The position numbers and the translations under genes were made by a program. Positions 16,216 through 25,017 of a stretch of 44,345 nt of DNA are shown here, one piece after another. Positions within the stretch are counted from its first letter, which is position 1, and each line of letters starts with the position of its first letter. Location of the stretch: contig JAEZLJ010000150.1 of NCBI GenBank assembly GCA_023415275.1, positions 1-44,345 on the forward strand, in the 5' to 3' direction. Source of the stretch: Bacteroidota bacterium (GTDB lineage Bacteria; Bacteroidota; Bacteroidia; Chitinophagales; Chitinophagaceae). The notes under the pieces are model-generated. The model was not told the origin of the DNA, searched no databases, and saw only the letters and a list, made by a program, of their open reading frames with translations.

Positions 16216-16746
16216 TTAGTGTGCCGCAGCAAGTTTCTTTTCCATCACCAGGAATTCAAGAGGTTGTTTGGGTATTCCAAACCTGGGGTCATTGGGAAAG
16301 GGTCTACGTTCGGCAGTCTGGTGATAGCCTCTTCTTTCATACCATTGAATCAATTCCTTCCGAACAGTTATAACCGTCATTATAATTGTATGGCAACTTT
16401 GGCTGTAGGCATATTGTTCAGAGGCTTTAAGCAATTCTTTCCCGATGCCTGATGCCTGTAATTCGGGCGAAACTGTCAACATGCCGAGATAAAGAAAATC
16501 TTTTTGCTTTTGTAGGTAAACACAACCCACTAGCTGGTTTTGGATTATTCCTTTTAAAATAACCGAACCTGGTTGTTGGATCATTTTTTTAATGCCCTCT
16601 TCATCAGTTCTGATACCATCCAGCAGGTCTGCTTCAGTGGTCCATCCTCTTTTGGAGCTGTCGCCCCTGTATGCACTATTAACCAGGGTTACCAGTGAAA
16701 GAATATCTGCCTCTGAACTTATTGATATTTGTAGCTTTTCCGGCAT
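16216..16746 (-). CDS. GNAT family N-acetyltransferase
   Basis: The protein has 176 residues. The acetyl-CoA binding core lies at about 80-150, with LGMLTVSPELQASGIGKELLKASEQYA (strand 4, then the Q/R-x-x-G-x-G/A pyrophosphate loop) and the late WYERRGY motif. The N-terminus (ADILSLVTLVNSAYRGDSSKRGWTTEADLL) is typical of small-molecule GNAT acetyltransferases of this subgroup. The substrate cannot be inferred. The ATG at 16746 is preceded by TATTTTTG and four bases, another leaderless-type start. Confidence 0.92.
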   Translation of the reverse strand: MPEKLQISISSEADILSLVTLVNSAYRGDSSKRGWTTEADLLDGIRTDEEGIKKMIQQPGSVILKGIIQNQLVGCVYLQKQKDFLYLGMLTVSPELQASGIGKELLKASEQYAYSQSCHTIIMTVITVRKELIQWYERRGYHQTAERRPFPNDPRFGIPKQPLEFLVMEKKLAAAH

Positions 16747-16750
16747 TTTG

Positions 16751-16758
16751 CAAAAATA
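16751..16758 (-). promoter_or_regulatory. -7 element of the acetyltransferase gene, leaderless spacing
   Basis: On the minus strand TATTTTTG, four bases (CAAA), then ATG. No -33 TTTG is visible. Confidence 0.5.
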
Positions 16759-16841
16759 GGAATGGGAAATTGTTTCTTTTTCTGATTCGGAATGTTATTT
16801 GAGATATAGCTTTTACAATCTCTCTTGATTGTTTATGGATA

Positions 16842-17033
16842 ATGAAGGAATTGGAACAAAATGATATAGGTGCCCTGCTGGAACTGTATATGAATGAATC
16901 AAAGGAATTTTCTAAAGCTTTAGAATCTGGTGCAACATGGAAGATCTTACAGGAGAAACGTGGAAGGGTTAGCGAAGTAGGGGAATTGATTAGTAGGAAA
17001 TATGACGAAATGTATGGACAGGTAAGAAAATGA
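16842..17033 (+). CDS. Small hypothetical protein, helical and charged
   Basis: The protein has 63 residues, probably all alpha-helical (MKELEQNDIGALLELYMNES...). It is rich in Glu and Lys, with no membrane segment, signal peptide or cysteine. It is divergent from the acetyltransferase gene, about 95 bases between starts, and has a TAGCTTTT sequence upstream that is one base off the -7 consensus. I do not recognise the family. Its length and clean amino-acid composition make it likely but not certain to be translated. Confidence 0.55.
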   Translation: MKELEQNDIGALLELYMNESKEFSKALESGATWKILQEKRGRVSEVGELISRKYDEMYGQVRK

Positions 17034-17171
17034 TACTATGTTTCACCCGGAGGGTGATCATTAAATATACAATGCCGCACTATACAACAACTTACTGTTA
17101 GTGATGTGCAGGCAGTTCATTATGCAAATATTTATTCCCTGTTATATTAAAGAACTGTTTTATAACCCGCA

Positions 17172-17315
17172 TCAGGCCAGGCTATTTACCAATACATAAA
17201 AACTGACTCCCCAAAAGGCAAGGAATATAAATATCATAAACAGGGCAGTATGAAAATTAAGTTTCTCTGCCTTCACATCTGTTTGCTCCAATAATCTTTT
17301 CCACGACTGTTTCAT
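17172..17315 (-). CDS. Unannotated 47-residue single-pass membrane microprotein
   Basis: The minus-strand frame from the ATG at 17315 to TGA at 17172 encodes 47 residues. It has a basic N-terminus (MKQSWKRLLEQ), a short linker, one hydrophobic helix (about 23-43, TALFMIFIFLAFWG...), and the ending YVLVNSLA. The positive-inside rule puts the N-terminus in the cytoplasm. A second protein of the same design, ending YILINSPA, is encoded at 33071-33199. The shared KRL near the N-terminus and Y-x-L-x-N-S-x-A end argue that both are real genes of one family. Function is unknown. Confidence 0.6.
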   Translation of the reverse strand: MKQSWKRLLEQTDVKAEKLNFHTALFMIFIFLAFWGVSFYVLVNSLA

Positions 17316-17439
17316 AATATTCTGTTTTGCTTAAGAATATTTCGAAGAATGTGCCATTTCTGGATTTGCCCACAAAAAAAATTATTACTGCTGGTAGATT
17401 TACAAACATGTGGAAGGGGGGCCACATAATGATTAATTC

Positions 17440-20046
17440 TTAGCGGATCAGTGTCACTGTACCTTTTTGCACATAAGGCTGACCTTTATAATCTGTGGCC
17501 TTTACTTCCCAAACAAAGGTTTGGCTACCTTGTAGCGTTCCATTTATCTTTCCATCCCAACCTTTTCCATTTTGATTGGTTTGAAATACTAATTGGCCCC
17601 ATTTATTATAGATCCGGAAGTATTCAATCTTTACCATTCCTGCAGCTATTGGTCGTATGCGGTCATTCTTACCATCATTGTCAGGGGTAAAAGCATTAGG
17701 TATATAAATGACCGGCCCCGACTGGAATATCCTTACCGCAATGAAGGCTGAATCCACACATCCCGCCTCATCATACACACGAACCATATATTTAATATTA
17801 TCTACCGGCTCATAAAAAGTAGCCACAGGATCGTTTATGTTGGTAGCGGTCAGGTTGAAAGCCGGTGACCATATATAACTGGTACCTCCCGATGCATTCA
17901 GCTGTAAAGGCTGTCCTACCACTATAGAAGTATCATTACCCGCAAATGCCTTGATCTGTGGGAGCACCTTAATAAATACACTATCGCTGGCAGCTTTAGG
18001 ACAACCTTTATTATCAGTAGCTGATAGTATAAAATACATACTTTCTTCTGGATGGACAGAGGTCGCGAGGCTATTTGTATCGCTTATTAAGTAGCTCGGG
18101 GACCAATGAAATTTATTACCGTTGGTAACACCATTCAGCACTGCCGAAGTATGAAAACAAATGGTGGTATCGATACCTGCATCTACAGTGGGATAGGGAA
18201 CTACTTTCACTACCATTTTACCCGTATTGAAGCAATGACCAATAGTAGCAGTGATACTAAAAGTGGAGGTGGAATCCGGCCTTGCCAATGTTTGAGCCGA
18301 AAAAGGATTTTCAACCCCAATTGCAGGTAACCAGCTTATGGAAAGTCCATCTGTAGTGCAAGCCAATTGTGCTGGATCTTTTGAGCAAATGATTGTATCA
18401 TTATTCACTTTCAATGAAACAAAATCAACTACCCGCACTTTCAGGGAATCTATATTAGTGCAGCCATTATCATCGAGGTTGGCAAAATATTGAGTTGTAG
18501 CTGCCGGGTGAACAATAGGTGCAGCCTGGTTTCCAATAGGGGCACCTGTAGCCGATGACCAGGAAAAAATGCCAGAGCCAGTAGCTGTTAACATCAAACT
18601 ATCACCATTGCAGATGAGGGTATCCCGAAAACCAAGAGTGATCGGGGGCTTATCCACTATATCTAATATTTTATTGACCGAATCCCTGCACCCTTTGGTA
18701 GTGGTAACAATCAACTGGGTAAGTTTTGATCCCGTTTGGTTATGAGTATAAACAGTATTTTTCTGGTAAGAGGTATCCTTATTGGATGAGGGATCACCAA
18801 AGTCCCAAAACCATGAATTGATGGAGCCGTACACGGTTTTAGAGTTGTCTTTATATAATGTTGGCTTATTTACACAAATACCATTGGTAGTAAAACTTGT
18901 TACCTGGCCTGGATAAACCCGTACAAGGGCAGTGGCTGAATCGGTACATGCCTGACCGGAATTGATGGATAACTTTACCTTGTAAATGCCTGTATCTGTA
19001 AAGTTTACCGTAGGTACAGCCTTGGTAGAACTGAAAACAGTAACTCCGGAACTATTCAAAAACTGCCAGTTGTAAGAAGTGATCAAGGGACTGGTTGATA
19101 AATTGGAGATGGTTAGTTCGGTAGAGTTCCTGCATAATTGATATTCCGGTAAAAGGGTAGCCCCGGCAATTGAGCAATCTGCAATATTGATCTGCAGATC
19201 TTTTCTTTGAGTGGCAATGACGGTACCATGCCTGATTTCCTGTACGCAAACAGTTACCACATATACCCCGGCCGCAGGTGCAATGCCTGTGATCAAACCC
19301 GTTTGTTCATCCAACTTTACTTTATCTCCCAAAGGCGAGCTGCCGGTGAAGCCCTGTCCATATGGCACAGGATCGTAGGGTGGTGGAGGGGGCATAACAT
19401 TCGCACCACTGGTGCCGCTTTGATAGGCATCGCAGAAAGTGTATCGAAGCTCATCTCCATCAGCATCGAAGGCCTCAAAACTGTAGGCAAAGAAATTATT
19501 GGCACAAACCACCACAAGGTCATTGCCGGTAAAATGGGCACTGTTATTTTCCGCAGCATTAGGAATGACAGCAGTACCTGGGATCTCTGATGTGTAGGTG
19601 GCACCCACCTGGTTGTAAAATGTTTGCAGGTTATTGATCCCCTCAATTCTGAAGTTAACCTGGCCCACTATTAAATACCCTTCTGCATTGGGGGGAAGGC
19701 TAACAGAAAAATGATAAATGCCTATGACATAGCAAACAGTAGGAGGATCACTTATACAAGGGTTTTGGTTGTTAAGGCTGATAGTAGTTTCATCAATTAA
19801 TGGAACGGATATTTCCTGTACTTGCTGAAAATTACTTTTGTCAAATATGGCAATGGTGGTAGGGTCATTGAAACGTCTTCCACTATTGCAGCGCATATAT
19901 AATTTTAATGTAACAGCGTAAGTATTGTTAGTGCCTGATTTGCCGGTAAAATTGTAAAACATTTCACCCCCGGTAATATGGTCGGCTTTGGCCTCGAAGT
20001 GTAAGGCCATGAATAGTAATGGCAGGTAAAAAATAAACCTTATCAT
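17440..20046 (-). CDS. Large secreted PKD-repeat protein with gliding-motility-associated C-terminal (T9SS type B) domain
   Basis: The protein has 868 residues. A signal peptide (1-21, cleaved near EAKA/DHITGG) opens it. A long beta-rich N-terminal region (22-290) includes a Pro-rich PPPPPYDPVPYG segment. Several Ig/PKD-like modules then follow (about 295-780); a PKD signature WFWDFGDPSS is visible, and repeated D-x-x-I-C and C-x-D/N-S motifs recur. The last 85 residues (VIYIPNAFTPDNDGKNDRI to KGTVTLIR) are the CHU_C-type domain recognised by the type IX secretion system for export and surface attachment. It likely works as an adhesin or surface structural protein. No catalytic motif is seen. 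Confidence 0.9.
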   Translation of the reverse strand: MIRFIFYLPLLFMALHFEAKADHITGGEMFYNFTGKSGTNNTYAVTLKLYMRCNSGRRFNDPTTIAIFDKSNFQQVQEISVPLIDETTISLNNQNPCISDPPTVCYVIGIYHFSVSLPPNAEGYLIVGQVNFRIEGINNLQTFYNQVGATYTSEIPGTAVIPNAAENNSAHFTGNDLVVVCANNFFAYSFEAFDADGDELRYTFCDAYQSGTSGANVMPPPPPYDPVPYGQGFTGSSPLGDKVKLDEQTGLITGIAPAAGVYVVTVCVQEIRHGTVIATQRKDLQINIADCSIAGATLLPEYQLCRNSTELTISNLSTSPLITSYNWQFLNSSGVTVFSSTKAVPTVNFTDTGIYKVKLSINSGQACTDSATALVRVYPGQVTSFTTNGICVNKPTLYKDNSKTVYGSINSWFWDFGDPSSNKDTSYQKNTVYTHNQTGSKLTQLIVTTTKGCRDSVNKILDIVDKPPITLGFRDTLICNGDSLMLTATGSGIFSWSSATGAPIGNQAAPIVHPAATTQYFANLDDNGCTNIDSLKVRVVDFVSLKVNNDTIICSKDPAQLACTTDGLSISWLPAIGVENPFSAQTLARPDSTSTFSITATIGHCFNTGKMVVKVVPYPTVDAGIDTTICFHTSAVLNGVTNGNKFHWSPSYLISDTNSLATSVHPEESMYFILSATDNKGCPKAASDSVFIKVLPQIKAFAGNDTSIVVGQPLQLNASGGTSYIWSPAFNLTATNINDPVATFYEPVDNIKYMVRVYDEAGCVDSAFIAVRIFQSGPVIYIPNAFTPDNDGKNDRIRPIAAGMVKIEYFRIYNKWGQLVFQTNQNGKGWDGKINGTLQGSQTFVWEVKATDYKGQPYVQKGTVTLIR

Positions 20047-20197
20047 AAGTAGATAAAGGCTTATCCAGGTTATTGTATTTTAAGGCTAAAGGGTGTCTTA
20101 TGAATATACGCTTTTTATTTCAAAAGGTTGGTCACCATTTACCAGGTGTAGCATAGAATTTTCAATAGTCATAACAATATATAGATTCAGAGGCTGC

Positions 20198-20205
20198 TAA
20201 TTTTG
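20198..20205 (+). promoter_or_regulatory. -7 element of the DUF4268 gene, leaderless spacing
   Basis: TAATTTTG, four bases (TGTC), then ATG at 20210. No ribosome-binding site or -33 TTTG is visible. Confidence 0.5.
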
Positions 20206-20209
20206 TGTC

Positions 20210-20671
20210 ATGTATTCAAAGCACGAGGCATCACAGTTAAAACAGGAGTTTTGGACCAGTTTCGGGTTGTATATGAACCCCGTGCTATCCTCAGAGAGCG
20301 AAAAGGTTAATTGGGTGAATTATAAAACTGGTGAAAAGGGAATACGTTTTAAAATGCATGCAGATAATAAATCAGCATATATAGGAATCGCCTTTGTAGA
20401 AAAAGATGCTGGTATCAGGGAATTGTATTTTGACCAATTGAAGGAGTTGAAGAAAATAATAGAACAGGTGTTGCCTGGTACATGGCAATGGGCATTGCAT
20501 TCCGAAGATGAAAATGGCCAACCCATAAGCATGTTATATGACAAGATAGAAGGCGTTAGCATCTTTAAAAAGGAAGATTGGCCACAGTTGATCTCTTTTT
20601 TCAAACCCCGGATTGTAGCACTTGACGAATTCTGGAACCTGGTTAAATATAGTTTTGAGGCTTTGAGATAA
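20210..20671 (+). CDS. DUF4268 domain protein
   Basis: The protein has 153 residues and is single-domain. The start MYSKHEASQLKQEFWTSFG and the segment VNWVNYKTGEKGIRFKM are the conserved opening of DUF4268, and the closing FFKPRIVALDEFWNLVKY is typical. In larger proteins DUF4268 is attached to restriction-like or helicase-linked modules, but the stand-alone form is common in Bacteroidota and has no assigned role. No nuclease motif is visible. It lies alone between two large minus-strand envelope genes. Family assignment is good; function is unknown. Confidence 0.85.
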   Translation: MYSKHEASQLKQEFWTSFGLYMNPVLSSESEKVNWVNYKTGEKGIRFKMHADNKSAYIGIAFVEKDAGIRELYFDQLKELKKIIEQVLPGTWQWALHSEDENGQPISMLYDKIEGVSIFKKEDWPQLISFFKPRIVALDEFWNLVKYSFEALR

Positions 20672-20729
20672 TAGTATTGATCAGGTTATTATGAGCTGGC
20701 ATCATAATGATGAGCTGTAATTATTCCCT

Positions 20730-23198
20730 TTAATTCCATTTGTTTCTTCGTTTATCCCAGGTAGTGAATCCTACCTTGAATTGGACTGGGTTCTTATATT
20801 GGTTAGCTGCCGAGGTTACTACGTAAACACCCAATTTGAATTTGGTCAAAGGGTTGAATGGCCATTTGAAGACTCTTTCAATACCCGCAAATAATTCACC
20901 ATATCTAAGGTCACGTTCTGGGGCTATCAGGAAGCCTCCTCCAACTATTTCCCTTAGTTGTAATTTCTTTAATAGTGGTATTTTGTTGATCAGGGCCCCA
21001 TTGAATTCGTGCACCATATGGCCATTATAGAAACGCTGGAATAAAGGAAAGGTAGAATCCAGGGCCTGGAATGCTTCATCGGGATTCATGAACAGGAAGG
21101 GATCGCCCTGGCGCTGGTAAGAATAGTCCAGTAGTCGCAGGTTCTTTTGATTAAGGTAGCTTGCCGTTCGGGCTGTGTACCGCGTGGTTCCAAGCAGGCC
21201 AAGACTGATCTTTTGTTCCAGTCCCAACTCCAGGTAATCAAAATCTGCTACACTGTTAAAAGGTCCGGGAAATGCTCTCCTGTAAGTAATGAAAAAGGTT
21301 GGCCATTTTGATCCCAGTATGATCTTTTCCCTGGGCTCCCTTACATAGCGCTGCCTGGGCGTATACTTTAAAGTGACAAGGCCATAAACGGCGTTATAGG
21401 GGTCAAAATATACAGGTTGGTTGTTATCAAGGATGTCTTTGAGCAGGCTATCCAGCCTGGCATTGGTCTTATAACCTTTTACCGATCTGCGTAAGGCAAT
21501 ATCTCCTTCGGTATATAAGAACAACCCATTGGCTATTTCCAATCCATGGCCCACTGCAAAGTAATTATTGAGGAAGTAACTGCTTCTTTTGATCTGGTTG
21601 ATCCAGGCATCTCCCTGGAAAATGCGGTCAAAGTTCCTGTTGATGTCGAACATATAATATCCCCTGTTGAAGGGATTGTACATCCTGGTCAGCTTAATGC
21701 TTCCATTGATATCCTTATTGCGGAAGCCATAACTCAGGTCAGAATACAACATCAGATCTTTCCTTGAGGTGTATCTTTTAAAATAATAAAAGCCAAGATG
21801 AGCCCTTGCACCCCCAAACTGGAAAGGTTCATACAGGGAGATGATGGGGGGGATCATCCAGGTTCTTTCTTTTTTCCTGTTGATCAGGGTTTGTCCAAAT
21901 AGCCCGATCTTTTTCCAGGTGATCTTATTATTGGCTTTTTCAACCGAATCAAGATATGCCTCGGTATGGGTAACCCGGAATATGCTATCCCTGTAACGGA
22001 TAAAACGGATCTCCTTTTCGCTGAGTGGAACTGTTCTTACTGTTTCCCAAAAAGAACTGTCTTTTTCATAAGCCTCCTGGGCAGTGGCACTTACTTCCAC
22101 ACCAAAATGCTTCCTGCCAAATTGCTTATTCAATTCATAATCATTGTAGGTGACAAGTGTTTGCCCTGACAACCTGGTCTTTTTTGATTTGGTGTAATAG
22201 CTAAATCGCTGGTCCTTCAACATCCATGCAGTATCATGAACAAAGGCATAGTTCTGCTCTACCTGGAAGAAATCATATTCCGGCAGGTGGTAGGATGGAA
22301 ATACAAACCGGGTGTGTAATAATGCCCAGGTACTGTCCTGGATGGTCATTTCTCCTTCAACAGTGGCATTACTGATCTGGCGTGGCTTTACCGATATGGT
22401 ATAAACTCTTTTGCCATCCCTTTTTTCAATCTTAAGCATTTTGAATTTATAGGCCAATAGTCCACTGTAGCTGATAGGAGACAGGAAAGGGGTTTCAGAT
22501 ATGGTGGGAACTTTAACCAGGTTGTTGTAAAAGTTAAAGTCTCCAGCTGTGGCTGATAAATAAAAAAGATTGTCTGCAGCTTCTCCTGAGCTTTTTACAC
22601 CCAGGCGTTCTTCTTTTATCTGCTGGTCTGATTCATGATCCAATTGCAGCAATACCTCTGTCATGGCCATACCATTCAGGTCGGCATTGGAATCACTGAA
22701 TAATGAACTATCCACTTTTGATCTTTCTTTTTTGCCAAGAGAGGAGTCTTGCTGAATTGCCTTGATATACATTTTGACTGAATAGGGCCCTGCAGCATCC
22801 TGGATCTGTTCTTTTTGCCTTATTGTATTTCTTATGATCTCCTCAGACCGGTCTTTGATCTTTACCCTGATGACAATATCTTCCATGCTTTTAGTGTCAT
22901 CCTCCTCCATAATTATATTTTGAATATAATCCCTGTTCAGGGTAAGCTTTAAGGTTTGTTGTTTGTAACCAACCATACTTACCATGAGATCGTATGTTCC
23001 TTCTTCCAGTGTCAGTCCGTAAGTGCCATCTTCTTTAGTAATGGTGCCCGCCTGGGATTGTTTAAGCTGGATACTCACAAAGGCAAGGGGTTCCAGTTTA
23101 TTATTTGTGACTTTTCCGGTAATTCTATAAGTGGTTTGGGCAAATAATACAGAAGCAGCAAGAATGGAGCATAAAAAGAGGAAGAGATGTTTAATCAT
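20730..23198 (-). CDS. DUF5686 family outer-membrane protein with carboxypeptidase-regulatory-like N-terminal domain
   Basis: The protein has 822 residues from the ATG at 23198. The signal peptide is MIKHLFLFLCSILAASVLFAQ; an in-frame TTG at 23219 would add seven residues before it. Residues 22-105 form a CarboxypepD_reg-like beta-sandwich (ITGKVTNNKLEPLAFVSIQL... and GTYDLMVSMVGY), as at the N-terminus of SusC-type proteins. The rest, ending in a beta-strand (QFKVGFTTWDKRRNKWN), is a DUF5686 barrel with alternating aromatic strands. It is probably an outer-membrane channel or assembly factor. No TonB box or plug signature could be confirmed. Confidence 0.88.
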   Translation of the reverse strand: MIKHLFLFLCSILAASVLFAQTTYRITGKVTNNKLEPLAFVSIQLKQSQAGTITKEDGTYGLTLEEGTYDLMVSMVGYKQQTLKLTLNRDYIQNIIMEEDDTKSMEDIVIRVKIKDRSEEIIRNTIRQKEQIQDAAGPYSVKMYIKAIQQDSSLGKKERSKVDSSLFSDSNADLNGMAMTEVLLQLDHESDQQIKEERLGVKSSGEAADNLFYLSATAGDFNFYNNLVKVPTISETPFLSPISYSGLLAYKFKMLKIEKRDGKRVYTISVKPRQISNATVEGEMTIQDSTWALLHTRFVFPSYHLPEYDFFQVEQNYAFVHDTAWMLKDQRFSYYTKSKKTRLSGQTLVTYNDYELNKQFGRKHFGVEVSATAQEAYEKDSSFWETVRTVPLSEKEIRFIRYRDSIFRVTHTEAYLDSVEKANNKITWKKIGLFGQTLINRKKERTWMIPPIISLYEPFQFGGARAHLGFYYFKRYTSRKDLMLYSDLSYGFRNKDINGSIKLTRMYNPFNRGYYMFDINRNFDRIFQGDAWINQIKRSSYFLNNYFAVGHGLEIANGLFLYTEGDIALRRSVKGYKTNARLDSLLKDILDNNQPVYFDPYNAVYGLVTLKYTPRQRYVREPREKIILGSKWPTFFITYRRAFPGPFNSVADFDYLELGLEQKISLGLLGTTRYTARTASYLNQKNLRLLDYSYQRQGDPFLFMNPDEAFQALDSTFPLFQRFYNGHMVHEFNGALINKIPLLKKLQLREIVGGGFLIAPERDLRYGELFAGIERVFKWPFNPLTKFKLGVYVVTSAANQYKNPVQFKVGFTTWDKRRNKWN

Positions 23199-23411
23199 GT
23201 ATGGTTGCTTGCCACTCAAAATTCGGTAATAGGATTTTGCTTTAAATGTATGCTTATAATTTTCAAATGGTTTTAACAGAAAATAATCTTTGGGTAAAAT
23301 ACTAAACTAGTAGAAAGAAACTTAGACCCTCCTGTATGTTTACCCTATTTTAACATTCAACATCCTGTTATAATCAAGGATAGCTGTTATTTTTATTATT
23401 CATTATTTTTT

Positions 23412-23912
23412 ATGAAGTCCCTGTTATTCCTTGCTTTTTTATTGCCTTTATTTGTGACTGCACAGGATTGCGAGTTAAAGAAAGAAAAAGATCCTTTCAC
23501 TCAACAACCCCAAATATCTACAGGTTTCCTGCGTTTATCTTCCTGGGGAGGACGGTTTTCCATGAATATGGTGGCAGATGCAAAAGAAGTAAAACTATTA
23601 TTTTCCCTGGGTGAGGGTAATTGTTTTGATGATGAGTCTACAGCAGCATTTACTTTCGATGGCACAAGAACAAAGAGTACTCAAAAGAATGGTACCGCAA
23701 TGAACTGCGATGGCATATTTACAATTGTCTTTAGGAACTCTAATACCACGCCCACAGTATTACAGAAATTAACCCAGCAAAAACTTACCTCGATTGTGCT
23801 GACCGATAACAATAAAAAGAAAATAGAGATCAGCCTGAAGGAAGAAGAAAAACAATTGATCATGGATAGAGCGGCCTGCCTGGTAAAAGAAGCCAAAACC
23901 TTGATTCAATAA
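23412..23912 (+). CDS. Small secreted/periplasmic protein of unknown function
   Basis: The protein has 166 residues. A signal peptide (1-17, MKSLLFLAFLLPLFVTAQ) is followed by mature protein starting D-C-E-L-K-K. Four cysteines (about residues 19, 77, 99 and 156) suggest disulphides in the periplasm. The mature part has alternating polar/hydrophobic strands (FLRLSSWGG, MVADAKEVKLLFSLGEG, AAFTFDG) and a helical end. I do not recognise the family. It is divergent from the DUF5686 gene. Confidence 0.7.
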   Translation: MKSLLFLAFLLPLFVTAQDCELKKEKDPFTQQPQISTGFLRLSSWGGRFSMNMVADAKEVKLLFSLGEGNCFDDESTAAFTFDGTRTKSTQKNGTAMNCDGIFTIVFRNSNTTPTVLQKLTQQKLTSIVLTDNNKKKIEISLKEEEKQLIMDRAACLVKEAKTLIQ

Positions 23913-23992
23913 CAAACTTGTTTATCTGGGGTAATACACCTGTTTATCATCCATACTGACCATCATTTGCAGATGTAGATTATCATAAAGGA

Positions 23993-24289
23993 TCATTCCT
24001 CTGGTTCCACCACATCCCAGGGTGTCATGCGCTGACCACCGGGATTTTCTTCTTCATCAATGGATTTGCGGTCGGCCACTTTATCTTCCCTTTCAGCAAG
24101 GGCTTCCTCAGTTGATTCATCTAAAGGTGGAGTCATGCCCACCCTTACATTTCGAATATCTTCTTCTGTTATAATATCATCTTTATTTTCAAGGTGGCGC
24201 TTTATGATCCTTTGCGTATCGCTTTGAAATTCTTCAGGTTGGCCGTTGTTATCATCCCCAGGTCGAAGGTTCAATTGATCTTGTGACAT
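23993..24289 (-). CDS. Small acidic, probably disordered protein
   Basis: The protein has 98 residues, very rich in Asp, Glu and Gln, with few hydrophobic residues (MSQDQLNLRPGDDNNGQPEEF... and a closing WDVVEPEE). No signal peptide, helix of membrane type or cysteine is present. Composition resembles other small hydrophilic Bacteroidota proteins of the kind encoded at 29894-30106. I cannot assign a function. It lies downstream of the DUF4251 gene on the same strand but is separated from it by a hairpin. Confidence 0.6.
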   Translation of the reverse strand: MSQDQLNLRPGDDNNGQPEEFQSDTQRIIKRHLENKDDIITEEDIRNVRVGMTPPLDESTEEALAEREDKVADRKSIDEEENPGGQRMTPWDVVEPEE

Positions 24290-24315
24290 AACATTGTTTT
24301 ATTGCTTTATTAATA

Positions 24316-24367
24316 TAAAAAAGCTGTGCCATTATTTATAAAAGACCTGGGAAACTTTGCACAGCTT
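24316..24367 (-). terminator. Likely terminator of the DUF4251 gene
   Basis: On the minus strand a 9-bp stem (AAGCTGTGC type, 24359-24367 with 24321-24329) with a long 29-nt loop is followed by a run of T. It lies downstream of the DUF4251 stop. The large loop makes it less certain. Confidence 0.45.
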
Positions 24368-24409
24368 ATATAAATGTATGTTTTTCAACCAGTTAATTCT
24401 TGCAGTTCC

Positions 24410-24892
24410 TTAATGATCTTTTAAAACTTCCACATATCCATTGAAAGAAATAGGGTCTCTCATATTACTGATTACCTGCAACCTGGCACTTCCACTTGAT
24501 GAAATGGACAGGAACAGCTGCCGCACTTCATCAATGTTTTTTGGTACCAGGGTTATTTCCCAACTTTTCTTTTTGCTCTTGACGTTATAATCGCTCTGGG
24601 CCGTGGTGAATTGGATGCCACCTTTTGACGGGTCTATAGGCGCCACATAAGCACGACCAAAATAGGGTAGATAGGCTGTAATGGTGTCTCCATTGACTTT
24701 AAGATCATATTCTGAAGTTAATTGCCGCAGACCTCCACGCATGGGTAAGGCAGATTGTGCCTTGAAAATATAATGTTTGGATTGAATGGCTTGTGCCAGG
24801 CTTTCTTTTGTTGATTGTCCATAAGAAGGGCTTATGATAAAAAAGATACAGAACAACAACCCAAAGCCTAAACTTTTTCCTGCATGTTTCAT
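24410..24892 (-). CDS. DUF4251 domain exported protein
   Basis: The protein has 160 residues from the ATG at 24892, which gives a compact signal peptide (MKHAGKSLGFGLLFCIFFIISPSYGQ); the ATG at 24907 is an alternative. The mature part has the DUF4251 pattern: HYIFKAQSALPMRGG, LTSEYDLKVNGDTITAYLPYFGRAY, APIDPSKGGIQF and a late LFLSISSSGSARLQVI. These periplasmic or lipid-linked proteins are common in Bacteroidota; structures suggest a beta-rich fold, but function is unknown. Confidence 0.85.
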   Translation of the reverse strand: MKHAGKSLGFGLLFCIFFIISPSYGQSTKESLAQAIQSKHYIFKAQSALPMRGGLRQLTSEYDLKVNGDTITAYLPYFGRAYVAPIDPSKGGIQFTTAQSDYNVKSKKKSWEITLVPKNIDEVRQLFLSISSSGSARLQVISNMRDPISFNGYVEVLKDH

Positions 24893-25017
24893 AAAGGATA
24901 TTTTCATGTAGGAAAAATCCCAAAAGATATACCACAGGTAAAGCACTGTTTAATAATTTACTTACCTGATAGTTAAATATTAAGTCTTATTGATTGATTG
25001 TTCTTAAAGGTCCATTA

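Noticed and set aside
23199..23219. TTG start adding seven residues to the DUF5686 protein
   Set aside because: It would place seven unconserved residues before a standard signal peptide that begins at an ATG.
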